In this document: positions 1 through 8,735 of the stretch, in pieces
How the letters are laid out: the number at the start of each line of letters is the position of its first letter
Position numbering within the stretch: the stretch's first letter is position 1
Assembly: GCA_030737835.1 (NCBI GenBank)
Contig: JAUJYN010000017.1
Span: 1,984,001 to 2,048,000, forward strand
DNA from: Acorus gramineus
Lineage: Eukaryota; Streptophyta; Magnoliopsida; Acorales; Acoraceae
DNA: 64,000 nt
Direction of reading: 5' to 3'
Made by a program: the position numbers and the translations under genes
The notes under the pieces: model-generated
What the model was told of the DNA's origin: nothing
Seen by the model: the letters and a program-made list of their open reading frames with translations, nothing else
Databases searched by the model: none

Positions 1-800
1 GCGCGCGCGCCTGCGCGCGCATGCGTGTAGACAAGCCCCTGCGCGCGCCCAGCACTCCCCAACCCTCTTTTAACCCCTTTTAACCCCTCCTCCACACTTC
101 TCACTCACCCTAAACAATTTACCTAACATGCATTACTTCCCTACAACCCCCTAAGCCATGAAAACCAAGAAAAGAAGGGGTAGAGCTGACCTTGGGAGGG
201 GGAATGAAAGGGGGAGATTCGGGGGCCCTCGATGCACCCGCGACCACCTCAACCACCACAACCACTACCACCACCTCCTCATCCCTCCTCAACCTCCTTT
301 GGCTGCAAAACAGGGGGGGGGAAAGGACATGAAAAGGGAGCTAGAGAGAGGATGATCAACAACAACAACAACACCCACACAACCTTGCTCTTCCTCCTTC
401 ACCTTCTCCTTCTCTTCTCTTTGAGACATTAACACAAACACATGGGGGGATTGAAAGAAAGGAAGAGAGACCCCCAAAAAAATCCACGTGGGGAGTGGGA
501 GAGAGAGAGAGAGATATTTTCCACTTGGGGGGGGGGGTGAGAACAAGATTGGGTGAGGGGGGTAAACCTAAGCCTATTCTCACCCTCTAACAACCAAATA
601 ACCAAGTCGTTGCTTCACCACTAAGCAAAAAGGGGGTAAGGTTACCCAAGGTCACCCCATTCACCAAAATATCTCTCACTATTTGACTAATCAAACCAGG
701 AACTCTCGAAAACCCGGATACGATTCGGAACTGCATATTTTTCCAAACATTACCGGAATTCGATGAAATTTTTATGGGTAGTACTAAACGGTACCAGGAC
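1..800 (-). mobile_element. Fragment of a B-type LTR (reverse)
   Basis: This stretch is closely similar to 11490-12293 and to 35060-35817, both parts of B1's LTRs, in the same reverse orientation. It runs from a CG-rich tract through GA- and CCA-rich sequence to the conserved block ending GGTACCAGGAC. It stops abruptly at 800, where the 5' leader of A1 begins without LTR or primer site. That junction is therefore a deletion or recombination breakpoint. Whether it is a separate B element or a duplicated piece of B1 cannot be decided, because the left side is outside the window. Confidence 0.8.
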
Positions 801-1979
801 TTCTTTTTCGTATAGATGAGTCCTAGGATTTCTATATGAGTGTTCTGATCCTAGTGTCTGGTTTTCTTAGGTTGCTGATATGCTTCCTCGTAGAGGAAGG
901 CGGGGACGTGGTCCCTCTTGTCCTTTGGAGGTTTCTGGACCTACCAGAGGCGAGGATGCTACTGGAGAGTCCTCGGCTGTGAGGCCAGGACCGGCGCATG
1001 AGCCTCCTGCATGGGAGCGTGCGTTCGCTCGGATAACGGATTTGGTGGAGACTCAGACCAGGGCACTGGACGCCCAGACTAGAGTGTTGGCTGAGCAGGC
1101 TAGAGAGATTCAGGAGCTGAGGGCGGCCCGTGATGCAGTTCCACAGGTCCCCTTGGTGGCAGATCCGCCTGTGGTACCCGACGTACCCCCAGTCCCTGTG
1201 GTGATTCCGGCGGTGAGAGTTCAGGATCCCCTGGAGAGGGAGGTGGAGCTAGAGGCTGCAGCGAGAGTACATTAGAGTGGCCTCAATGCCTTTCTGAAGC
1301 TCCACCCTCCCGAGTTCCATGGCCAGACGGCAGATCCCCTTGCCCCAGAGCGTTGGTTGATGGAGGTGGACACGATCTTCTCGACCATGCATTGCACCGA
1401 CCGCCAGCGAGTCTCCCTGGCCACCTTCATGCTGAAGGGTAGCGCCGCCGACTGGTGGGCTACCCGATCGGTGGACATCCCCGAGGGAGTGGAGCAGCTT
1501 TTATGGGCGGGATTCTGGAGGTATTTCCTGGAGGAGTACTTCCCGTTCTCGACGCGCCAGATCGTGATGCAGGAGTTTGAGCAGCTGACGCAGGGCTCCA
1601 TGTCTGTCGCTGACTACTCTACGCGCTTCACGAGGCTTTCCAGGTTCCCCCCAGCCTTGGTGATGGACGAGGAGACCCGGTGCCGTCGTTTCGAGCTTGG
1701 TCTTAGTAGCGCCATTTGGGTGCATGTCACCTCCCAAGCTTTCACGAGGTTCTCGGATTTGGTGTCTCGGGCAAAGACAGTCGAGCGAGACCTCGGGATC
1801 TCCTTGAGGGTTCCGACCCCTTCTGTAGACCAGAGACCTCCCAGGAGCCAGGACCAGGGACAGCGCAAGAAGAAGAGGCCCCGCTTTGATCAGTCAGCGG
1901 CTGCCTCTCCTCCAGTCGATGTGGTGCCAGCGCGAGGTCCAGCACCCATTGCGGCAGTGCCAGTCCAGGCCAGGCGACC

Positions 1980-1987
1980 GGAGACGC
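1980..1987. repeat. Target-site duplication of LTR1 (8 bp)
   Basis: GGAGACGC here is repeated at 5002-5009, directly after the LTR end. Ty3-type insertions usually duplicate 5 bp. The extra three bases could be chance identity or an atypical event. Confidence 0.7.
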
Positions 1988-2232
1988 TGTTATATATGTG
2001 TCACTTTTTGCCTGCTGGTAACCATTGGAGCATTTTGGCAATTTTTGAGTTTTTTTCGTTTTTCGATCGGAACCGTAAAATTTTGGACTGTTAGCTATCG
2101 TCCTGTGTTTGAGGACTCCGATTGAAAATCTAACTGCATATTATGTGTCCTGGTGCCATTCTAAGCCACTCACGAAAATTTCATCGAATTCCGGTACGTT
2201 TCAGAATTTTGTAGTTCCGGGGCGTATCCGGG

Positions 2233-2340
2233 TTTTGACCAAGCGAGAAGTCATTGGGAGAGTTGACTCGGTCAAAGTGGGCCCATGACTTGGTCAACCC
2301 TTTTTGTTTTTTTGTGTGGTTGGGTTGACCCAAGTCAAAT
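2233..2340 (+). promoter_or_regulatory. W-box-like TTGAC cluster in LTR1 U3
   Basis: Six TTGAC cores (both orientations) lie within about 110 bp upstream of the TATA-like box. TTGAC is the core of the W-box bound by plant WRKY factors. The arrangement is seen directly; the regulatory role is inferred. Confidence 0.5.
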
Positions 2341-2402
2341 CCCACTTAAAACCCACTTAAACCCTAATTAAGCTTGCTTAACCCTAATCTAAGTGAGTTG
2401 AC

Positions 2403-2410
2403 TATTTAAG
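2403..2410 (+). promoter_or_regulatory. TATA-like box of LTR1
   Basis: TATTTAAG lies about 35 bp upstream of CACTATTCATCATC, a block conserved at the same place in the A1 LTR (near 9206) and in LTR F (57284). This suggests the transcription start (U3/R boundary). Confidence 0.5.
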
Positions 2411-3347
2411 TGAGTAGCAAAAACTTGCCCTACACTATTCATCATCTTCTCAAACTCATTTTCTCTCTCCCCCTCTCTCCTTTTCTTAGTTTTGAGCCAC
2501 CTAGAGTTCTTGAAACTCAAAACTCAAAACATAGAAAGGTTAGATCCGGTCCCGATCTATCCCCCGGTGTTCTCGGATTCGAGTTCCGACAAGTTTGGCC
2601 CCCTCTAACCCCCTCTATTCTCCCCTGTTTTCAGCCCCTTTTGAGGTAGGAGGAGGTCTTGGTGGTGGAGATCCGTTGGGAGGCGTTTCGGTGCACGAAG
2701 ATCCTTCGGTTCCCTTCCTTTCCTCTCCTTTCCTTGGGTAAGGGTTCTTTCCTTCTTTTTCATGTTTAGATGCATGTTAGGAGGGTGGGGTTGAGTGAGG
2801 AGGGAGGCTGGTGGCTGTCGGTGGTGGTTGGGGGCGGTCGGAGGCCGTTTGTGGCCGGTGGGTGGTGGTAGAGGTGCTCGGGCAGGGTGGTAGTCTGCCC
2901 CGGGCAGGATGGCAGCACAGGCGCAGCAGGCGTGCAGTGGCAGGGCGCGCGCGCGCGTGCCCGCGGACGTGCGCGCGAGCTTGCGCTCGGGTGGCGCAGG
3001 CACGGGTGTGCTGGGCGTGCTGGGCGCTGGGCGTGCTGGGGGTGCTGGTCGAGTGGGTGACGCGAGCGGTGGTGCACGCAAAGTGTGCGCGCGCGGCGAG
3101 GCAAGCGGTGGTGCCGGCGGGGTGGGCGCGGGGCGAGGCGCTGGGCACGGGGCGTGCGGTGTGCGCGCGGGCGGCTGCGCTGGGGCGCAGTGAGCGCGCG
3201 GTGCACCCGGGGAGCTCAGCGGCGCGTCCTGGCGTGCGGGTAGGGGCTCGGCAGGGCGCCTGGGTGCGCGGGCTGCGGCGCGGCAGTGCATCCGGGGGCG
3301 GGTGGCTGTGCGGGTGGTTGCCGGGGGTGCGGGAGTGAGTCGGGGTG

Positions 3348-3390
3348 CTCGGGCTAGCGTGCGTACGGGCCGTATGTACGTTTGCCCGAG
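3348..3390 (+). other. Conserved 43-nt hairpin in LTR1
   Basis: Arms CTCGGGC and GCCCGAG enclose a second near-palindrome around CGTACGG/CCGTATG. The same 43-nt hairpin occurs at 10057-10099, 54027-54069 and 58788-58830, with compensating changes in the outer stem. Confidence 0.6.
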
Positions 3391-3471
3391 TGTTGGGTAT
3401 TTTTAGAGTATTTTGTGTATTTTGTGGTATTTGTGGATTTTAACTCACCAAGTTGATACCCTGTCTTGCAG

Positions 3472-3507
3472 ATCTTGACGGACGGTCGCGCGACGACCCG
3501 ACTACCG
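3472..3507 (+). other. 36-nt mini-exon-like block in LTR1
   Basis: The block is preceded by a pyrimidine-rich TCTTGCAG and followed by GTGAGTGG, matching plant 3' and 5' splice-site consensus. Its length is 36 nt in LTR1, A1, A2 (both LTRs), E and F. Read in the open frame it gives LDGRSRDDP. It is an exon candidate by pattern only. Confidence 0.45.
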
Positions 3508-4255
3508 GTGAGTGGGACAATCCAACCCAGTTGGGAGGCGCTATATGCACTTGGGCGTATACCGTCCTCCCCTGGGGCACCATAGATTAATATTAACCTG
3601 TTAAATATGTAATCCATGCAGCAAGATTGATATGTAGTATGCATGCTACCCTAGACTGAGTATGTTAGGGACTTGCACCCTTAGGTTGTGTAAGAGCCAT
3701 GCATCTTGTCACCTTGTTATCATGCTAGGAAAGCCCCGGCCTTTGTATGCGTCCTAATAGTTTAATTTGTTAAATTAAATGCAACTGGTAATATTATTGC
3801 ATGCCTTAGGGAATATTAAGGGGCCTTGCGAGGTCAACATTGAGACCCGGGCTAGGGTGCTCCGTGTTCCTTGTTTGGTTGTCGGGATGTCCTATATGAG
3901 AACCTCATGGTGCCCTCCCAAGGTTTCTTTTCCCTTCTAAATTAATTCATGTTCCCCGCATCTTGGTTATGCGCCCTGGAGGAATTCGGATGAATTCAAG
4001 ACATTAGAGTTGTAGAGATGTGTAGTCAGCGGATCCGAGTGGATCATATGCGTGTGGGTAAGCTGTTTCTCTTCCCTTCGTTGGATCCGTGTAGGAACTC
4101 CTCAGCGTTAGACAGGCTATCCTGACAGAGGGCTCCCATCAGTAGGCACCTCCTGATCTTGGACTCGGACTGTGCTGAATGTGGGAGTAGACCAGGCAAG
4201 CTACGGTGTGGAGGAGAGGCTATCGGTGGACCAAGGATGATTAACAGCCTAGTCG

Positions 4256-4477
4256 GTCCCAATATCCTATGTCACCTGTTGAGAGGTGAGGGTGAGGGTG
4301 TATGGATGTGTATGGATGTGTTTGGATGATTATCAGTCCCAATATCCTATGTCACCTATTGAGGGGTGAGGGTGAGGGTGTATGGATGTGTTTGGATGAT
4401 TATAAGTCCCAATATCCTATGTCACCTATTGAGGGGTGAGGGTGAGGGTATGGTGGTTCGGTGATGTAACGAATCAC
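4256..4477 (+). repeat. Short tandem repeat in LTR1, ending in a hairpin
   Basis: About three units contain GTCCCAATATCCTATGTCACC followed by GAGGGGTGAGGGTGAGGGTG. The last unit ends in a stem GTGGTTCG/CGAATCAC (4453-4477). Related arrays with one to four units are found in the other A-type LTRs. Confidence 0.75.
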
Positions 4478-4601
4478 TGGATTATGTTGTTATGCCACTT
4501 TGAGGCTGGTTGTTGATTCTTTGTGGTTGATATAAACTGCGATGCATGGGTTGTGCCGTTCACTGAGCGTGTGGCTCACCCCTCGCATAATATTTTTCCA
4601 G

Positions 4602-4654
4602 TGATTACTGAGGAGGACTTGAAGGAGGAGCTCCCTGAGCGACTGCACCAGTAG
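4602..4654 (+). other. Second exon-like block with conserved short reading frame
   Basis: It is preceded by TTTTTCCAG (3' splice-site-like). Joined to the 36-nt mini-exon the phase matches, giving a short frame ending in EEDLKEELPERLHQ and TAG at 4652-4654. Equivalent 53-nt blocks are at 11033-11085, 31711-31763 (-) and 60189-60241. Further on, 4711-4784 has intron-like ends (GTATGT...CACAG). Confidence 0.4.
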
Positions 4655-5281
4655 CGGAGTAGCGCTACGTCCCGTGAGTTTCTGAGGCCATCAGCATCCT
4701 TCCTTTCATTGTATGTATATATTTCTGTGCTTGGGCACCCAGTTGTGTATTATTTGATGTATGTGTATATATTTTCTCTCACAGGACGTTTGATTTGTAT
4801 CGAGTCTGTAGTATTATTTTGGATTACAGACTTAGTCTTTTAGCTTCCGCTATCGGTGTATATATTATGTCAGCCTTGCTTTCATCTGTGTTGTTGTCAT
4901 TCTAGTTGTCGTTTAGAGTGATTTATTGATTCCCTATTTAGACTGCTGATATCTTGTATACACTTGCCGCAACCCGGGGACGGTCGCCCTGGGGTGTGAC
5001 AGGAGACGCGGCACTGTTACCACTGTCAGCGCATCAGGCATATCTTGTATAACTGCCCCGATGCTGGCCGACCCCGCGTGCTACCTCCGCAACAGCAATA
5101 GCAGTTACAGCAGCAATAGCCTCAGCGTCAGCAGCAGCAGCAGCCTCAGTGCCAGCAGCAGCAGCCACAGGGTGGCCATGTTGACCAGAGGAGGCAGCCA
5201 GTGCAGCCGATGAGGCGTGCCCCTGCTCCTCAGCCGTAGTTTGTTCAGGGCTGAGTAGCAGCGCTTTCGGCAGAGGAGGCT

Positions 5282-8200
5282 CAGGCGTCGAGTAGCGTGG
5301 TCCGAGGTATTGTTCTGATCTCCCAGCTCCCTGCATATGTGTTGTTTGATTCCAGAGCCACGCACTCGTTCGTGTCCCCTGCTTTTGCGAGACGGATGGG
5401 CGTGGCGTCCGCCCCTCTTGAGGTTGTTCTAGAGATATCATTGCCTGTCGGAGACCGTATTCTCCTCCGTTCGGTGTACCGAGGGTGTACCGTGGTGGTT
5501 GCGGAGCATGAGTTCCCAGTGGAGTTGGTGGAGCTCATGATGACGGACTTCGATGCCATCCTGGGAATGGATTGGCTCTCAGCTAGTCACGCTATCATCG
5601 ACTGTTTTGCCAAGTCGGTGTCTTTCCGCCTTCCGGGTCGGAGGTCTTTCCAGTTCGTGGGCGATCGTGATGTAGCCCCTTTGGGGTTCGTGTGGTCCAT
5701 CCAGCCGTGGAGACTCCTTCAGGGAGGATGCGAGGGCTTTCTGGCGTATATTGCTCAGGAGGACGCACCGCTGCGGGCAGATATCAGTCAGACTCCGGTC
5801 ATGGCAGAATATCCGGAGGTTTTCCCGATGATCTTCCAGGATTACCGCCGGATCGCGCGATCGAGTTTGAGATCAACCTGATTCCGGGGACCGAGCCGAT
5901 TTTGAGAGCTCCGTACCGGATGGCCCCTGCAGAGCTGAAGGTGCTCAAGGAGCAGTTGGAGGAGTTGCTGGAGAAGGGCTTCGCACGTCCGAGTGTTTCT
6001 CCGTGGGGAGCCCCTGTTCTGTTCGTCCGGAAGAAGGATGGTTCGCTGCGGCTTTGTATCGATTACAGGCAGCTGAACAAGCGGACAGTGAAGAACAAGT
6101 ACCCCTTGCCGCGGATTGATGATCTGTTTGACCAGCTCCAGGGAGCGCGGGTCTTTTCTAAGATCGATCTCCACTCGAGCTACTATTAGCTGGAGATCCG
6201 GGAGTCAGACATTCTGAAGACGACCTTTCGCACCCGTTATGGGCACTACGAGTTCAGAGTACTGCCGTTTGGGTTGACGAATGCGCCGGCGGCCTTCATG
6301 GATCTGATGAACCGGGTGTTTCGGCCCTTCCTCGACTCCTTTGTGGTAGTATTCATCGATGACATATTGGTGTACTCGAGGAGTCTTGAGGAGCATGCTC
6401 ACCATCTCCGGACTGTCTTAGAGACTTTGGCCCGACATCAGTTGTTCGCCAAGTTCAGCAAGTGCGAGTTTTGGTTGGAGCGTATGGCCTTTCTGGGCCA
6501 TGTGATTTCCGGCGAGGGCATATCTGTGGACCCGGACAAGACGCTCGCCGTGTCGAATTGGCGTCGACCGTCGAACCCCACAGAGATTCAGAGCTTCCTG
6601 GGCTTGGCGGGTTATTACAGGAGGTTTGTCGAGGGTTTCTCGAAGATAGTTGTACCTCTTACCCGCCTCACTCGGAATATTGTCCGGTTTGAGTGGTCCC
6701 CGTCTTGCGAGGAGAGCTTCCTAGAGTTGAAGCGAAGACTCACCTCAGTGCCAGTCCTTACCCTTCCATCTGGGAGTGGTGGGTTCGCAGTATACTCCGA
6801 TGCATCGCGGTTGGGTGTGGGTTGCGTCCTGATGCAGCACGGTAAGGTTGTGGCTTACGCGTCGCGTCAGTTGAAGCCCCATGAGCAGAATTACCCCACC
6901 CACGACCTTGAGTTGGCAGAGATCATCTTTGCGCTGAAGATGTGGAGGCATTACCTCTATGGCGAGGAGTTCGAGCTCTTTACTGATCATAAGAGCTTGA
7001 CATATTTGCAGTCCCAGCCGGAGCTCAACATGCGTCAGAGACGTTGGGTCGAGTTCCTGAAAGACTATGATTGTGACATCGCTTACCATCTGAGTAAGGC
7101 GAATGTCGTGGCGGATGCTCTCAGCAGGCAGCCCTTGGGCATGGCCGCCCACATGGCTGTACGTCGTTGGAGGCTTCTTGAGGAGGCCGCTTGCTGGATC
7201 AGCGTTCGAGAGACTCCCGCGGGTGGCTTTTTGGCCAGGCTAGTGGTGTAGCCCGTTCTTCTCGACGAGATCCGCACGGCTGAGGGGCAGGATCCTCACT
7301 TTCTTGTCCTCTCTGAAGGCGTCTCCCGGGGCGAGCGTCCGAACTACCAGATTCGCGAGGACGGGATCCTGCGGTTCAGAGGTCGAGTATGCATTCTTGA
7401 CGACGCAGAGCTGAAGCAGAAGATCTTGGACGAGGCCCATCGTTCGAGGTACACAGTGCATCCTGGTGGCACGAAGATGTACAGGTCCCTTCGTCGTGGC
7501 TACTGGTGGCGCGGGATGAAGACGGATATTGCCCGTTTCCTTGCCCGATGCTTAGTATGCCAGCAGGTGAAGTCAGAGCATCAAGCCCTGCGGGGAAGCT
7601 GTAGTCCATTGAGATCCCTCAGTGGAAGTGGGAGCAGATCACCATGGACTTCGTCTCAGGTTTGCCGAGGTCACGTTCGGGTCGCGATGCCATCTGGGTG
7701 ATCGTTGACCGGCTGATGAAGTCCGCTCATTTCCTCCCCATCTGACTCACCGATTCTCTGGACACCCTGGCGCAGTTGTTTGTCTCCGAGATTGTTCGTC
7801 TCCATGGCACTCCCGTCAGCATCATTTCTGATCGAGACGCGCGATTTACTTCGAGGTTCTGGCGTAGCCTCTAGCATGCCCTTGGTACGAACCTCCACTT
7901 CAGTACAGCGTTTCATCCGCAGACGGACGGCCAGTCGGAGAGGACTATTCAGACCCTGGAGGACATGCTGCGAGCCTGCGTTCTCGATTTTGGGGGCAGT
8001 TGGGAGAGGCACCTTCCGTTGGTGGAGTTTGCCTACAACAACAGCTACCACTCGAGTATCAGGATGGCTCCTTACGAGGCGCTCTATGGCCGCAGCTGCA
8101 GGTCCCCCTTGTGTTGGGACGAGGTCGGAGAGCGCCAGTTGGAGGGACCAGAGATCATTCACCAGACCTCAGAGATGGTGAAGATGATTCGCGAGCGTAT

Positions 8201-8687
8201 CCGAGTCGCTCAGAGCCGTCAGAAGAGCTACGCCGACCGTCGTCGCCGTGAGCTCGCCTTCGAGGTTGGTGACCATGTCTTCCTGAAGGTGTCCCCGATG
8301 AAGGGCATCTTCCGTTTCAGTGTGCGGGGCAAGCTGAGTCCGCGTTTCATTGGGCCGTTCCTCATCCTCGAGCGAGTTGGGGAGGTGGCCTATCGCATAG
8401 CACTGCCCCCACAGTTGGCTCAAGCCCATGACGTCTTCCATATCTCGCAGCTGAGGCGTTATGTCCACGATCCTGCTCACGTCATTCCGTTCGAGCCGCT
8501 CGTCTTCGAGCCGGACTTGTCATTCGTCGAGCAGCCGATCGAGATCCTGGACCGCCGCGAGAAGAGGCTCTGCACCAAGACCGTCCAGCTGGTCAAGGTG
8601 CGATGGCAGCACCGTTCCGGTGCCGAGGCCACTTGGGAGCTCGAGGACGTCATGCGTGACGCGTATCCGCATCTTTTCCCTTCCTAG
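5282..8687 (+). pseudogene. pol: pol of A1 (protease-RT-RNase H-integrase-chromodomain-like)
   Basis: Domains run in order. The aspartic protease is at about 5300-5640; its active-site triplet reads DSR instead of DSG. RT is at about 5880-6500, with the catalytic FIDDILVY at 6352-6375. RNase H is at about 6790-7130 (YSDASR, TDHKSL, DALSRQ). The integrase zinc finger (H-H-C-C) is at about 7438-7570, with catalytic D, D and E regions near 7645, 7830 and 7938. A chromodomain-like tail ([15 protein letters not shown]) ends at 8687. Lesions are a 1-bp deletion near 5826, stops at 6187 and 7249 (CAG to TAG), 7742 (CGA to TGA) and 7873 (CAG to TAG), and a 1-bp deletion near 7583. No functional polyprotein can be made. 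Confidence 0.92.
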
Positions 8688-8720
8688 ATGTTTTTGTATT
8701 TATTTTGAGGACAAAATTTC

Positions 8721-8735
8721 CTAGGGGGGGAAGAA
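8721..8735 (+). promoter_or_regulatory. Polypurine tract of A1
   Basis: The purine run CTAGGGGGGGAAGAA directly precedes the 3' LTR start. It is the expected plus-strand primer site. Confidence 0.85.

Larger units (their letters stand above)
1988..5001 (+). mobile_element. LTR1: solo A-type LTR inside A1 gag
   Basis: It begins TGTTATATATGTG and ends GGTGTGACA, like the A1 and A2 LTRs, with no internal region. An 8-base direct repeat, GGAGACGC, abuts both ends (1980-1987 and 5002-5009). Removing the LTR and one repeat rejoins gag in frame at the zinc knuckle. The length is 3014 bp. In order it contains a U3 with TTGAC motifs, a TATA-like box, a CG-rich tract, a hairpin, a 36-nt mini-exon, a short tandem repeat, a second exon-like block, a small intron-like piece and a terminal stem-loop. 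Confidence 0.92.
880..5254 (+). pseudogene. gag: gag of A1, split by a solo LTR
   Basis: Gag would form the particle core and bind genomic RNA. The start is ATG 880, matching the intact start of the A2 copy. An N-terminal proline/glutamate-rich region leads to a stop at 1273-1275 (CAG to TAG). The core gag domain follows (about 1290-1800, with motifs such as PPEFHGQ, ADWWATR and EQLTQGSMSV). Solo LTR 1988-5001 then interrupts the gene. Coding resumes in frame after the flanking repeat at 5010 with a CCHC zinc knuckle (C-Y-H-C, H, C; 5017-5058). A glutamine-rich stretch (CAG repeats, about 5085-5175) carries further CAG to TAG stops near 5098 and 5237, and a CGA to TGA at 5252. The coding capacity is lost. 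Confidence 0.88.

Noticed and set aside
5032..5060. CRISPR-like array or other prokaryotic repeat system in CAG or GGTGAG repeats
   Set aside because: Repeats are contiguous without unique spacers, and the setting is a plant retroelement.
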